64,000 nucleotides of DNA from Auriscalpium vulgare. Its lineage: Eukaryota > Basidiomycota > Agaricomycetes > Russulales > Auriscalpiaceae. A program made the translations under genes and the position numbers. A model generated the notes under the pieces. That model was not told the DNA's origin. It did not search any database and worked only from the letters and a program-made list of their open reading frames with translations. Within the stretch, counting starts at the first letter, position 1; the number at the start of each line of letters is the position of its first letter. Shown one piece after another: positions 1 to 10,862 of this stretch. Location: assembly GCA_019915015.1 (NCBI GenBank), contig JAHBBC010000002.1, positions 2,170,001-2,234,000 of the forward strand, in the 5' to 3' direction.

Positions 1-400
1 TGGCCTGCTCCGTCGTCATATTCTCCTTGGCACCGCTAAGGATCCTATCGGGCGCGCCACCCGCGGTCCGCGACTTCTTCAACCTTTTGGGCCGCGTAGC
101 ATCATTGTTATCGGCACTGTCGTGCGCCCCGCCGCCTTCGGAGTGCGATCTCTTGAGCTGCGCAACCTCGGACTCGACAACGCGGAGCCGCTGCGCAAGA
201 GACTGCACGTCCGCGACCAGAGCAAGATCCGGCTGGATCGCTACGTCGTGAGTTGACACTGCTGTCGCGCCGGTGGCCGGAAGCAGATGAAAATGGTTCA
301 TCAAGGCCGTGATAGCTGGTGGAGGCAACGCAGCGAGTGGGTGGTTGTCTGGCAGTGGAAAAGGAGCACCTTGGGGGCCGGGGTTGGGAAAGTCGGGCAT
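1..400 (-). CDS. 5' end of an unidentified gene (coiled coil plus nuclear-localisation-like segment), cut by window edge
   Basis: An uninterrupted minus-strand frame starts at an ATG at 398-400 (context TACCATGC, with A at -3) and runs off position 1 after about 133 codons. It begins MPDFPNPGPQGAPFPL. Around residues 60-85 there is a heptad-like stretch (VADVQSLAQRLRVVESEVAQL), typical of a short coiled coil. Around residues 105-112 follows a basic cluster (RPKRLKKSR) that looks like a nuclear localisation signal. The N-terminus is rich in proline and alanine and looks disordered. Most of the gene lies outside the window, so no function can be given. I do not recognise the family. A nuclear regulatory or transposon-associated protein would fit, but that is inference. 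Confidence 0.5.
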   Translation of the reverse strand, partial: MPDFPNPGPQGAPFPLPDNHPLAALPPPAITALMNHFHLLPATGATAVSTHDVAIQPDLALVADVQSLAQRLRVVESEVAQLKRSHSEGGGAHDSADNNDATRPKRLKKSRTAGGAPDRILSGAKENMTTEQA

Positions 401-1549
401 GGTAAGTCGCGGACGTTGCTTGAGAACGAGGCTCGGGATGATAACACGCTGCTCACAGGATTTGTTTGGACGGTCCCGACGGAGATCAATGCAATTCAGC
501 ATGGCGTGATGGGGGCATGAGGACGAGCTCGATCACATCCGTTGTTGCTTAGCTAGTGCCTGACTCAATCTGAGGCTATATGACCTGTACAGCGTGTGCG
601 AGAGGTGTAGTGAGCAGTGTGCAACGTAGGTAACATGAGTGTCAGTAGCTTAGTGTAGGCAACATAATGAACATGAGAGCAGCCATGTTAGCAGGCCTGT
701 ATCGTGCATGGACATGTCTGCCTAATCAACGTTGCCAGGGTCCTGATCGGGCTCTGTGTAGGTGTATCACCCCAACTCTGACATGCCATATGACCAGGAA
801 ACATTCTGAGCCTCGGAGATGTTAGGAGATTTCCAGTACACTTAGCATAGCGAAGGCATGACTTAGCCTACATCGCACGGCGTTCGGGCATGTCTGTCAG
901 CTATCCTATCCATAGCTCACCGACCCGCCCGCAGCCGGCCGTAAAACGCGGTGACTATAGTAGATGAATATCTGATACAGTGTGCACTGCACAACTCCTC
1001 AGAAATGACCCCCTATATTCTGGTAAATTCAGGTTACATATGCACTATACTAAGCCGCATGCTGTAATATTATTCGAATTTATAGAGCTCATTTGAAAGG
1101 AGAGAAGGTGCATATATCCCAGCATTTCTGTAATATATTATTGATTCACTATAGTACATAAACCCATGGGATCCATTGGACAGTGATTGCCCTATAGCTC
1201 TCTACCATTAACCAGATATATTCTGCTGAATTACATCTATATAGCAGTTCCACCTGTGCATCTACACCATTATTTATAACATTTTCAAAGCCCATTATAT
1301 TGGTGCACAAATACAATGGTCCTTACAGTCATGCTACTACTATAGTGCATCCAAGGACACCATAGTGCTGATATATGCAATATAGTGCACTATAGTGCAC
1401 TATACTGCCCTATACTTGCACTTCACTATCCTGCCTGCCTATGACACCACCCACTTGTTACAACTGTAGGGACATAGTGAATAAACTAAGCCCCACAGCC
1501 CGAAACGGGGGAGCGTGGGCAGTGTTTTGTACGTGCAGACTGTGGCGCA
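401..1549. other. AT-rich intergenic stretch, no supported gene
   Basis: No open frame with coding character was found on either strand. The stretch is AT-rich with many short palindromic TATAGTGCACTATA-like repeats; the motif GTGCACTATAGTGCAC lies near 1,387-1,402. It may include the promoter of the minus-strand gene ending at 400, but no clear TATA box or terminator was recognised. Confidence 0.5.
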
Positions 1550-2310
1550 CGGCGAGCGAGGGTAGTGGTGAGCGGCGCACGGGGCGATCGGCGAGCGAGG
1601 CAGGTCGGTGGACGACGCGCGGCCGTGCGTGGGCGGATCGCTGGACGCTGGGCGAGCAAACGAGTGGTTGTGCGGCGCGCGGCGCTCTAGGCGAGTGATG
1701 AGAGTGGGTGCGCGACACACGATCTCCTGATCCTGCAAGGGAGAATGCAGGCACGCAGCGTTAGCTAACACCGTCAAAAAAGCAAAATCTTACACCTACC
1801 TCAAGCTTCAAGTGAGTGAGGCGGTGGCTGCCCACGATGCGGGATGCGCTGGACGAGAGAGTGGCTGGGGGCGTGCGTGGCGACGCAGGACGGGGCGAGC
1901 GCAAGGGGGCTGTGCGCGACGCGGGAAACGGTGGGCGAGCGCGAGAGGGGCCGTGCGCGGCGCGCGGGTCGGTGGGCGAGTGGCTGGGGGCGTGCGAGGC
2001 GACGCGGGACGATGGGCAAGTGGCTAGCGGCGTGCGCGGCGACGCAGGATGGTGGGCAAGCGTGAGCGGGCTGTGCGCAGCGTGCGGGACGGTGGGCGAG
2101 TAACTGGGGGCGTGCGCGGCGACGGGGGACAGTGGGCGCGCGCGAGGGGGCCGTGCGCGACGCGGGCGACGTGAGCGAGCGCGAGAGGGTCGTGCGCGGC
2201 GCGCGAGACGACGGGCGAGTGGCTGACGGCGTGCGCGGCGACGCGGGACGGTGGGTGTGCGCGAGGGGGCTGTGCGCGATGCGGGAGCCGTGGGTGAGCG
2301 CGAGGGGGCC

Positions 2311-3812
2311 GTGCGTAGCGCGCGAGTCGGCGGGCGAGTGGCTAGAGCGTGCGCGGCGACGCGGGACGGTGGGCGAGCGCGAGCGCGAGGGGGCTTTGTG
2401 TGCCGAGGGGGCGTTGCGCGGGACGAAAAACGGTGGGCGAGCGCGAGAGGGGCCGTGCGCGCCGCGCGAGTCGGTGGGCGAGTGGCTGGGGGCGTGCAAG
2501 GCGACGCGGGACGATGGACGAGCGCGAGGGGGCCGTGCGCAACACGGGAGACGTGGGCGAGCGCGAGGGGGCCGTGCGCGACGCGGGAGACGTGGGTGAG
2601 CGCGAGAGGGCTGTGCGCGGCGCGCAAGTTGGTGGGCGAGCGCGAGGGGGCCGTGTGCGGCGTGTGGGGCGGTTGGCGAGTGGCTGGGGGTGTGCGCGGC
2701 GATGTGGGACGGTGGGCGAGCGGGTGGAGGCGTGCGAGGCGACGCGGGACGGTGGGCGAGCGGGTGGAGGCGGTGCGCGGGCGTGCGGGACGGTGGGCGA
2801 GCGGGTGGAGGCGTGCGAGGCGACGCGGGACGATGGGCAAGTGGCTAGCGGCGTGCGCGGCGACGCAGGACGGTGGGCAAGCGTGAGCGGGCCGTGCGCA
2901 GCGTGCGGGACGGTGGGCGAGTAACTGGGGGCGTGCGCGGCGACGGGGGACGGTGGGCGCGCGCGAGGGGGCCGTGCGCGACGCGGGCGACGTGAGCGAG
3001 CGCGAGAGGGTCGTGCGCGGCGCGCGAGACGACGGGCGAGTGGCTGACGGCGTGCGCGGCGACGCGGGACGGTGGGTGTGCGCGAGGGGGCTGTGCGCGA
3101 CGCGGGAGCCGTGGGTGAGCGCGAGAGGGCCGTGTGCGGCGAGCGAGTCGGTGGGTGAGTGGCTGGAGCGTGCGCGGCGACGCGGGACGGTGGGCGAGCG
3201 CGAGGGGGCCGTGCGTAGCGCGCGAGTCGGCGGGCGAGTGGCTAGAGCGTGCGCGGCGACGCGGGACGGTGGGCGAGCGCGAGCGCGAGGGGGCTGTGCG
3301 TGCCGAGGGGGCGTTGCGCGGGACGAAAAACGGTGGGCGAGCGCGAGAGGGGCCGTGCGCGCCGCGCGAGTCGGTGGGCGAGTGGCTGGGGGCGTGCAAG
3401 GCGACGCGGGACGATGGACGAGCGCGAGGGGGCCGTGCGCAACACGGGAGACGTGGGCGAGCGCGAGGGGGCCGTGCGCGACGCGGGAGACGTGGGTGAG
3501 CGCGAGAGGGCCGTGCGTAGCGCGCGAGTCGGCGGGCGAGTGGCTAGAGCGTGCGCGGCGACGCGGGATGGTGGGCGAGCGCGAGCGCGAGGGGGCTGTG
3601 CGTGCCGAGGGGGCGTTGCGCGGGACGAAAAACGGTGGGCGAGCGCGAGAGGGGCCGTGCGCGCCGCGCGAGTCGGTGGGCGAGTGGCTGGGGGCGTGCA
3701 AGGCGACGCGGGACGATGGACGAGCGCGAGGGGGCCGTGCGCAACACGGGAGACGTGGGCGAGCGCGAGGGGGCCGTGCGCGACGCGGGAGACGTGGGTG
3801 AGCGCGAGAGGG
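2311..3812. repeat. Higher-order repeat: three nearly identical 300-bp copies
   Basis: Within the minisatellite a 300-bp segment starting GTGCGTAGCGCGCGAGTC occurs at 2,311-2,610, 3,211-3,510 and 3,513-3,812. The last two are in direct tandem. The flank also repeats: the text from 2,101 recurs from 2,922. Only a few bases differ between copies, so the duplications are recent relative to the short-unit divergence. Confidence 0.8.
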
Positions 3813-3989
3813 CCGTGCGCGGCGCGCAAGTTGGTGGGCGAGCGCGAGGGGGCCGTGTGCGGCGTGTGGGGCGGTTGGCGAGTGGCTGGGGGTGTGCGCG
3901 GCGATGTGGGACGGTGGGCGAGCGGGTGGAGGCGTGCGAGGCGACGCGGGACGGTGGGCGAGCGGGTGGAGGCCGTGCGAGGCGAGCGG

Positions 3990-4232
3990 GATGGTGGGAG
4001 AGCGGGTGGAGGCCGTGCGCGGGCGTGCGGGACGGTGGGCGAGCGGGTGGAGGCCGTGTGAGGCGAGCGGGATGGTGGGAGAGCGGGTGGAGGCCGTGCG
4101 CGGGCGTGCGGGACGGTGGGCGAGCGGGTGGAGGCCGTGCGAGGCGAGCGGGATGGTGGGCGAGCGGGTGGAGGCCGTGCGAGGCGAGCGGGTGGAGGCC
4201 GTGCGAGGCGACGCGGGACGGTGGGCGAGCGG
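3990..4232. repeat. 81-bp tandem repeat
   Basis: GATGGTGGG starts at 3,990, 4,071 and 4,152, giving an 81-bp period. The unit combines two short modules ending in GAGCGGGTGGAGGCCGTG. It is the right-hand end of the GC-rich minisatellite. Confidence 0.75.
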
Positions 4233-4260
4233 GTGGAGGCCGTGCGAGGCGAGCGGGGCA

Positions 4261-4960
4261 CTCCAGACGGGGTCGTGCGTGGTCCCCGGTGCGTGCGAGA
4301 TCGTGTGCAGCCGCTGCGATGAGGGGACGAGGTCTTGCGTGCGGGCGAGCGCGGTTGCTAGGCACGTTGCTAGGCAGTCCCGGGGTTTCTTCAGCTTGCA
4401 GCCCTGCAGTAGAATGTAAGGCAAGCTTACCATGCAACGAATCGCGTGTTCTAGTGTGCCGTCAGTGCCGCAAAGTCGCCACGAAGTGGAGGAACAAAGG
4501 GAGACGAAGAGGTGCGGCCGCGTCTGGCGCGCCAACAAACGCCCACGGCCACGGATACCGAGGGATGACCCGGAGCGAGCCGTCAAGGTTCGAGCGCAGC
4601 TGGTGAACTGTACAGTCCTCCATCTGCAATCGAACCTTGTTACTTGCCCACCACCACGCGTCCAAGCAGCGCGCTCACGATTCCTTGGTGAGTGGCAGAT
4701 ACTTCACCAGTGTAATAACTGCCTGTACTCACTTCTTCTACAGCCTCTTCCACACCTCCACTCGACGCGTCAACCGGCAGGGCGACTACGAAATGGAGGT
4801 ATCGACGTTGAAGGCGCGCCCACGGGTTCCTGGTGCGCTAGCATGCGCTCTTTTTTTGTTTCTACTCTACTCAACGTGTCTACAGATGTGCTCGCGCCAT
4901 CCACCCTCGATGACCCCGCTCTCCAGGCTCGCCCCACCGCCGCCGTCTCGATGCCACTCG
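4261..4960. other. GC-rich spacer without a supported gene
   Basis: Several frames are open here but none shows a recognisable domain, a convincing start or consistent splice sites. Some polypyrimidine-AG stretches resemble 3' splice sites (near 4,740 and 4,885), so an unrecognised gene fragment cannot be excluded. Confidence 0.4.
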
Positions 4961-5385
4961 CACCCTCAGCTCCTCAACCCCGACCCTGTCGCCCCCACCA
5001 CTGCGCGCGCGTTGGGCTCGAACGTCTGCGCGCGCTCGCTGTCCCCACCTCTCTCGACGCCGTGCGCGTTCTCAACAATGGCCACGTCACCACGATACCA
5101 CACGTGCTCGCTCGTCATCAACGCCGTCACGCGCTCGCCATCCCCGCCTCTCTCACCGCCCTGCGCGCCGTCAACACCGCGTGCCGTCGCCCTCGACATC
5201 GCACCCTCAGCTCCTCAACCCCGACCCTGTCGCCCCCGCCACTGCGCGCGCGTTGGGCTCGAACGTCCGCGCGCGCTCGCTGTCCCCACCTCTCTCGACG
5301 CCGCACGCGTTCTCAACAACGGCCACATCACCGCCGACACCGCACGTGTGCTCTCGTCACTACCATCGGCGCGCGCTCGCCACCA
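4961..5385. repeat. 241-bp tandem duplication
   Basis: The text beginning CACCCTCAGCTCCTCAACCC at 4,961 recurs at 5,202 and continues similarly to about 5,385. Both copies are C-rich and carry GCGCGCGTTGGGCTCGAACG. Open frames across it are low-complexity Arg/Ser/Pro/Ala sequence and are not called as genes. Confidence 0.7.
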
Positions 5386-5848
5386 ACGCATCCGACTTGT
5401 CTGCGTCGAGTCACGCTGCGTGCACTCATAGGATTCTGGTGAGTTTCATGAACAATATCTTGCATGCTAGTTCTGAGACATCCCCATAGAATGTTGCGCT
5501 GCCCCACGTGTTCTCCACCCCGACCACGCCGCCTCCACACAGCGCATGCGCTTGCCATCGTCGCCCCTCTCGCCACCCCGCGTGCCGTCAACATCGTGTG
5601 CTCATCGTCGTCCACGCTCGCCATCCCCGCCGCTCTCAACACCGCGCTTGTCCACCAAACCCCGCGCGCGCTCGGCATCTCTGCCGACCCTCTCGACGCC
5701 GATGCCGCATTATCCACGGCCTCTTATATAGCTTGTTGCTGTATGCTAGCTAGTAGTGTCGACACCTCAGATACTGAAAGCGGCATGCTGCCCCCTCAGT
5801 GTTTGTTGTGCCTGCGGCAATGTTATGTGTACTTGACATGGAGTCTAT
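5386..5848. other. C-rich spacer, nothing recognised
   Basis: The composition continues that of the preceding duplication up to about 5,720 and then becomes balanced. No gene, RNA or element was recognised. Confidence 0.4.
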
Positions 5849-6510
5849 GGATTCTTTGGAGGTCGCGACCGTGCTCCCAATCCCTCGGGATCTTCGTGGG
5901 GCACAAGTGCAACCTCTGTGAGTGTGATGAGTGAAGCACAACGGCGTGCTGCCCACTGCTTCGCTTGTCATTACTTACTTCTATTTGTAACCTGGCTTTC
6001 TCGTAGGAGGATATTCTATGGATTCTTTGGAGGTCGCGACCGTGCTCCCAATCCCTCGGGATCTTCGTGGGGCACAAGTGCAACCTCTGTGAGTGTGATG
6101 AGTGAAGCACAACGGCGTGCTGCCCACTGCTTTGCTTGTCATTACTTACTTCTATTTGTAACCTGGCTTTCTCGTAGGAGGATATTCTATGGATTCTTTG
6201 GAGGTCGCGACCGTGCTCCCAATCCCTCAGGATCTTCGTGGGGCACAAGTGTAACCTCTGTGAGTGTGATGAGTGAAGCACAACGGTGTGCTGCCCACTG
6301 CTTTGCTTGTCATTACTTACTTCTATTTGTAACCTGGCTTTCCTGTAGGAGTGGATTCTTTGGAGGTCGCGACCGTACTCCCAATCCCTCGGGATCTTCG
6401 TGGGGCACAACTGCAACCTCTGTGAGTGTGATGAGTGAAGCACAACGGCGTGCTGCCCGCTGCTTTTCTTGTCATTACTTCTATTTGTAACTTGGCTTTC
6501 TCGAAACATG
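5849..6510 (+). repeat. Tandem 171-bp repeat with exon-plus-intron structure, four copies
   Basis: Copies start with GGATTCTTTGGAGGTCGCGA at 5,849, 6,020, 6,191 and 6,353 (spacings 171, 171 and 162). Each unit has an exon-like part ending CAACCTCT, then GTGAGTGTGATG (a good 5' splice site). About 89 nt later it has a pyrimidine-rich CTTTCTCGTAG (a good 3' splice site) leading into GAGGATATTCTATGG. The exon-like part is about 82 nt, so each repeat would shift the frame by one. One frame reads MDSLEVATVLPIPRDLRGAQ. It could be a minisatellite that happens to hold splice signals, or repeated duplication of a 5' exon of the dioxygenase gene family downstream. No transcript evidence is available. 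Confidence 0.65.
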
Positions 6511-6608
6511 TTGCTTGCTATGTGCTCTTGTATGTTTCTTTCTGCAGCTTGCTTAGGAACTGGCTGTCATCTACCCTGCTGTAACTCTGCCTTCTGCTGC
6601 TGCTGAGG

Positions 6609-6645
6609 GGGGTCGGCGACAGGAACTGTTCCTGTCGCCGACCCC
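6609..6645. repeat. Perfect 18-bp inverted repeat (hairpin)
   Basis: GGGGTCGGCGACAGGAAC (6,609-6,626) is followed after a single T by its exact reverse complement (6,628-6,645). It lies inside a short open frame. Its role is unknown: possibly a footprint of an excised element or a recombination-generated palindrome. Confidence 0.7.
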
Positions 6646-6857
6646 TCTGCCCCTGGTCGATGCGCCGCTGGGTATGAATCTGCTTCGTCAATCTGGATCA
6701 AATATGATATAACCTTTTGCCGTGCACAATCTCTCTGATGGAATTTGAGGATGCTGATCATATTTCCGGTTCCTCGATCGTAAGCACATCACTATTTAGC
6801 CATCACATTCGGTCAATAATTTCCCCTGCAGCTGTGATTCATGGGCCCCCAGTGCAA

Positions 6858-7467
6858 ATGAAGTGGCTCTCGACTTCACCTCAATCCTGCGACCTCCCAG
6901 TGTTCGAACACTTCGGAAATCATCCGCTACGACCTGTCACACAGGAGGATACTCTGTTGGCTGGGAGGTCGTTTGTGTACATCGAAGGTACGATGAACGA
7001 CACTATGCCCATCGTCAAGGATCAGGACATGCTGTTGCATGCCCTGGCGAGTGGAGATACCAAGCAAGGTGCGTGTCAACAACCTCTTTCCTGACATTCA
7101 ACTGAGTTAGTTCCCTTAGGCCTGCCTCCTCTTGCACCGGGTGATGCCATATTTTCGCGCTCGAGGTATGGTGCACGTGAAGACGGCATGGACGATGTCT
7201 TGCAGGTGTTGGTCTTATCAAGGTATGCATGCCTCTGCAGCACTGTCTGTTGCTGATTGTGTCTTGATAGCGGCGACATCTTTGTCTCCGAGGCAGAACA
7301 GCAATGCAATCCACTATCAAACAAGTTCAATAATGCGCAGATCCATCTCCCCAATCATACAGACAGTGTGTCTTGCTTCTGGCTCATTCTTTTGGATTAT
7401 ATTGATCTATTGCTTAAATATAGAGCAGCTGTCCTTGTCTTTGGCTGGCTTTGGGCACAGCCATTGT
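6858..7467 (+). pseudogene. Truncated tandem paralogue of the TET/JBP-like gene (N-terminal part only)
   Basis: Three exon-like blocks match the first part of the intact gene at 7,738. Block 1 contains HPLRPV and AGRSFVYIEGT, against HPLRRL and IGRTFVYIEDT downstream. Block 2 (about 7,121-7,213) contains PGDAIFARSRYGAREDGMDD, against PGDAIFARSKYGARENGLDD. Block 3 (from about 7,262) begins GDIFVSEAEQQ, against GHVVSLDGGQE. The blocks join in frame with GT-AG introns at equivalent places. Similarity then fades and the frame stops at 7,467, so the dioxygenase domain is absent. It is best read as a tandem duplication that lost its 3' two thirds. The ATG at 6,858 is the likely start but is uncertain. 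Confidence 0.65.
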
Positions 7468-7737
7468 GATGAGAAGGATGTTGTGCACCACACTACAGCA
7501 CGTCAGTCGCGCCCTCGTTGGTGGGGAGGGCACAAGTGGGAGCACTTGGCGAACTCTCGGCCTGGCAGTACCTAGCTCTGTCATTGGATGTCTCTAGATC
7601 AATGTCTTGGAGAAATGTTAGATGCTGATGACAATAATCCGAGATAGCGGGTATTCTGATTGGATCAGATCTCCGGACTCCTGTGACTCCAGCTGTGTTA
7701 TCATCCTGGGCATCGTCATATCAATTGCCCCTTTGAA

Positions 7738-10700
7738 ATGTCCCATTCTCCTCTGTCCACCATGTCAAATCCTTCCCCAGATGCCGTTTATCCTCCCCTC
7801 GGAATGAAACTTGTTCCAGGAATGTCCATTCGTCCCTGGTATCTGCCAGAGCTTTGTGAGGTTGTAGGGCACCATCCGCTTCGAAGGCTTAGGCAGGCAA
7901 ATGGCTTGCCCATCGGACGGACCTTTGTATATATCGAAGACACGAGCACAGCCCACATGCGCAAACTCAACAAAGTATTGAAGACATTGGAAGTTCCGGG
8001 GCTGACGGCAGAAGCTTGTGAGACAGAGAAAGGTGCGCCGTTGCAAATTGACTACACATCCTGGACTTATGTTATCAATAGGGCTACTCCGTCTTATTCC
8101 AGGCGATGCCATATTTGCTCGCTCAAAGTATGGTGCGCGCGAGAATGGCTTGGACGATGTGCTTCAGACTCTCGTCTTGGGAAGGTCCGCCTAGCTATTA
8201 TTCTTGTTGTCTTCCTCAGCTAATGGTGCCCCGAACAGTGGTCACGTCGTCTCTCTTGATGGAGGTCAGGAGGAGATTGATGCATACCTCAATGCGAGAG
8301 AAGAGGTGCTTGGTCCCAGAGCATCAAGGGCTCCTGGGAAAGCCAACTTTGTCGATGGAACATGGGTCGGCGGTACCGCTTTCGAGCGTACAGGCCAAGC
8401 TCATCCAGTGCAAGACTCGCGCGCCTACGGGCTTGCTAATTCATACGAGCAACCAACCCAACTGTATGCACCCAACGCTGGAAACAAGATGTCCCATAGT
8501 TCTGGGAAAACCCGTGGTCAAATAATGCGTGGAGCTGTCATTAAGGTATGTGTTATTACTCTGCATCACTAGATGTTTTCTCATTCATTGTAGGGCTCTG
8601 TTGGCCTCGCAATGAAGGCTAGCGCATACCTACCGGATGCGCACTGTGAGAGGCTCCGCATGCAAGCTGACCTTGTCAATGCGCCTCGCCTAGGAACGCC
8701 CGACAATTCTATGTTCTTCAATGTGCAGCTGAATCTCGCAAGTGCTGTGCGCTCCACAGACGGTGCGCTACACTTATTTTCCATTCACACTCTGACAATT
8801 GATGTATCTTACAGTGACCAGAAACCTGACTTCATCTCTCGGCGTCTTCGGTGCTGCGCATCGCGACAAGTACAATGACGGCACTGGGCTCACATGCATG
8901 ATCTCTCAATCAGATCTTCCCCGTGCTTATGACGACGGCGTCTTTCACTTCCTTGAGTTGGGCGCGTTTGTTCCGTTGAATGATCTCAAGATCATGTACT
9001 TCAATGGGCTGCGACGCCATGGTGGCACCGCTCCTCGGTCTTCATCCGACGATCTTTCTCCCTGGGCATGTCGATATTTCACCATTAATTATCCGCCTAG
9101 TGCCGTGCTAGAGAACAGAGCAATTCTTGCTCTAGCCTCATTGCGGCCGCCGCCTGTCACTGAAGAGGAAGAAAGCCAAAGGGTAAATGACCGAAGGCTG
9201 TTCACTATGGACTCAGCGATGCGTAACAAGTGAGTCTATTGTTGTATCTTTTGCTGATGTTCTGACATGCATGCATTTAGCCCTGAAGACCCGACACAAC
9301 AACCGTGGTCGCAGCATACAACATTTGCAGCCGACGGGGAGTGCATCATGTCGTGGAAGTCCCTTGTGACGTTCATGGTTCGATCACTTTACTTGTTCTG
9401 TGTATACATCCTTGCGCAAATGCCCCAGACAGCCCAAGTAATGTTTGATTCTAAACATACAAGCTGTGAACTAATGAATGACATAGGTGCGCATCGACCG
9501 TGGGGCATTCTTTGCTGCGTTTTCCTACCAAGAGGAAGATCAACGTGTTGAAGTTGAGGACTGGATTTTCGCCCCAGCCTTAAATGGTATGTCAGAATCA
9601 ATGTGGCATGTTCTTTTTGGGCTGACTTCTGTTGCAGATATTGTGTCTGGTGCCGCACGTCGCGCTGCAGCGGAGCAGTGGATCCAATACCGACGCCATG
9701 TGGAGCAATTTATCCCATATCTGCATGCAAAGGCTGAGCGTGCGTTTGACATCGCGACTGAGCCTTACGAGGTGTATCTGGCCAATCAAGCTGGCCGTCC
9801 TCCACAGCATGCTTTTAACGCAGGTCAGCATCCTTTGTTTGCTCTCTTGATTGTGGTCTCATCTCTTGCGTAGCACGTGCAGCACCAGAGGATATAGACA
9901 TCGAGGAGCACGATGAGGAGGATAGTGACAACGATGGTATGTCCCACTCAACAAATAGTTGGTCTGCGCTAATGAACCTATAGCTCCTCAGGCACGTAGA
10001 CCGGCTTCACCGCGCCCACAGAAACGCCCAAACACACGTGCTCAGACACAATTAGCAAGAGATTTCAAGACGTCGCAGAAGACAGCAAGCAATGTCCTAA
10101 CGACCTTGCCCCCTGTTCTTGGCAAGCGCACTGCGGTTGTGCAAATGACCTCAAACAGTGCTGCTGATAACAGGAGGGCATCACTCAGACAGCGCACAAG
10201 TCTGGTCGGGCATGGTACGCAAGGACCTTAGTCTCTCATACATAGAATTGCAGCCAATATATGAAACATTTAGATACACCATCTCACGATGCAATGGACA
10301 TTGACGTCAACGGCGATGCTGAACAGCATCTGCAAGATACACAGGACTCTACATCCGAACAGCAAGATACAGCGCAACCTCTCTTTGATCCTGTGTCCTG
10401 GTCGTCGCTCTTGGAAGCACTCACAGGCAGTCCACATGAAAGCGACAAGGTCTTCTCATGGAAGGCATCAGATGGAATGCTCAACACTTGGTGGAACCGG
10501 CTCACAGTGAATGTCGTGATTGCGGATGGGCAGAGCCTCCACGACAGCTATCTTACATTCCCTGGCATGCGTGTGTGTGTTGCATTTGTCCTTATTGTTG
10601 TCAATACTAATGTGGATGCCTCTCAGCAAGCATTGCCTTCTCCGTGGACGTTATGGGGGCTGAATTTGATACCATGCTGGTGTTGTTTACATCAATGCGC

Positions 10701-10862
10701 GCACAAATGCGGACACCTGCTCCCACAAAACCTCTTCACGACGCTCTAGTTCGTCTGGGCTCTCACACATGGCACTCCGAGTCTGCAGTTCGTGACATGT
10801 TACGATTACTCTTAATCGTTTCTTTCTCCAACAGGTCAGGCCAAAATGCGAACACATTATAA
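7738..10862 (+). CDS. TET/JBP-family 2-oxoglutarate/Fe(II) dioxygenase-like protein, 852 aa, 12 exons
   Basis: Exons 7738-8032, 8082-8184, 8239-8545, 8594-8762, 8815-9229, 9281-9437, 9487-9586, 9638-9823, 9874-9936, 9984-10214, 10274-10570 and 10627-10862 join without a frame break into 852 codons plus stop. All introns are GT-AG, 48-59 nt. Exon 5 has the dioxygenase signature: metal-binding HxD in AAHRDKYND (His307, Asp309), distal His in FNGLRRHGGT (His360) and a 2-oxoglutarate-type Arg in ACRYF (Arg378). Spacing and surrounding text match fungal TET/JBP proteins, which oxidise 5-methylcytosine; activity here is inferred. The N-terminal 235 residues hold a conserved block (FVYIEDT, PGDAIFARSKYG) of unknown role. 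The tail is acidic and then basic, probably disordered. The last residues run into a repeated palindromic sequence, so the native C-terminus may have been replaced. Fungal TET/JBP genes are known companions of KDZ transposons, but this one lies outside the KDZ element at 28-41 kb. Confidence 0.8.

Larger units (their letters stand above)
1550..4260. repeat. GC-rich minisatellite of degenerate short units
   Basis: The block is built from variants of a 20-40 bp unit such as GGGACGGTGGGCGAGCG, joined with GCGACGCG and GAGGGGGCCGTGCGC modules. All six frames stay open for long distances because the units rarely contain stop codons. That explains a spurious minus-strand frame of more than 900 codons encoding only Arg/Pro/Ser/His-rich repeats. 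No real gene is supported. Higher-order copies are given separately. Confidence 0.85.

Noticed and set aside
1761..4586. A minus-strand open frame of 941 codons rich in Arg, Pro, Ser and His
   Set aside because: It lies wholly in the GC-rich minisatellite, where every frame is open; the protein is only the translated repeat and has no domain or splice structure.
4432..5934. Several overlapping 80-330-codon frames on the plus strand
   Set aside because: Low-complexity Arg/Ser/Pro/Ala text from C-rich duplicated DNA, competing frames of equal quality, no recognised motif.
5823..6509. A possible CRISPR array or repeat protein in the 171-bp units
   Set aside because: Units are contiguous with no unique spacers, the organism is eukaryotic, and the minus-strand frame is a by-product of the repetition.
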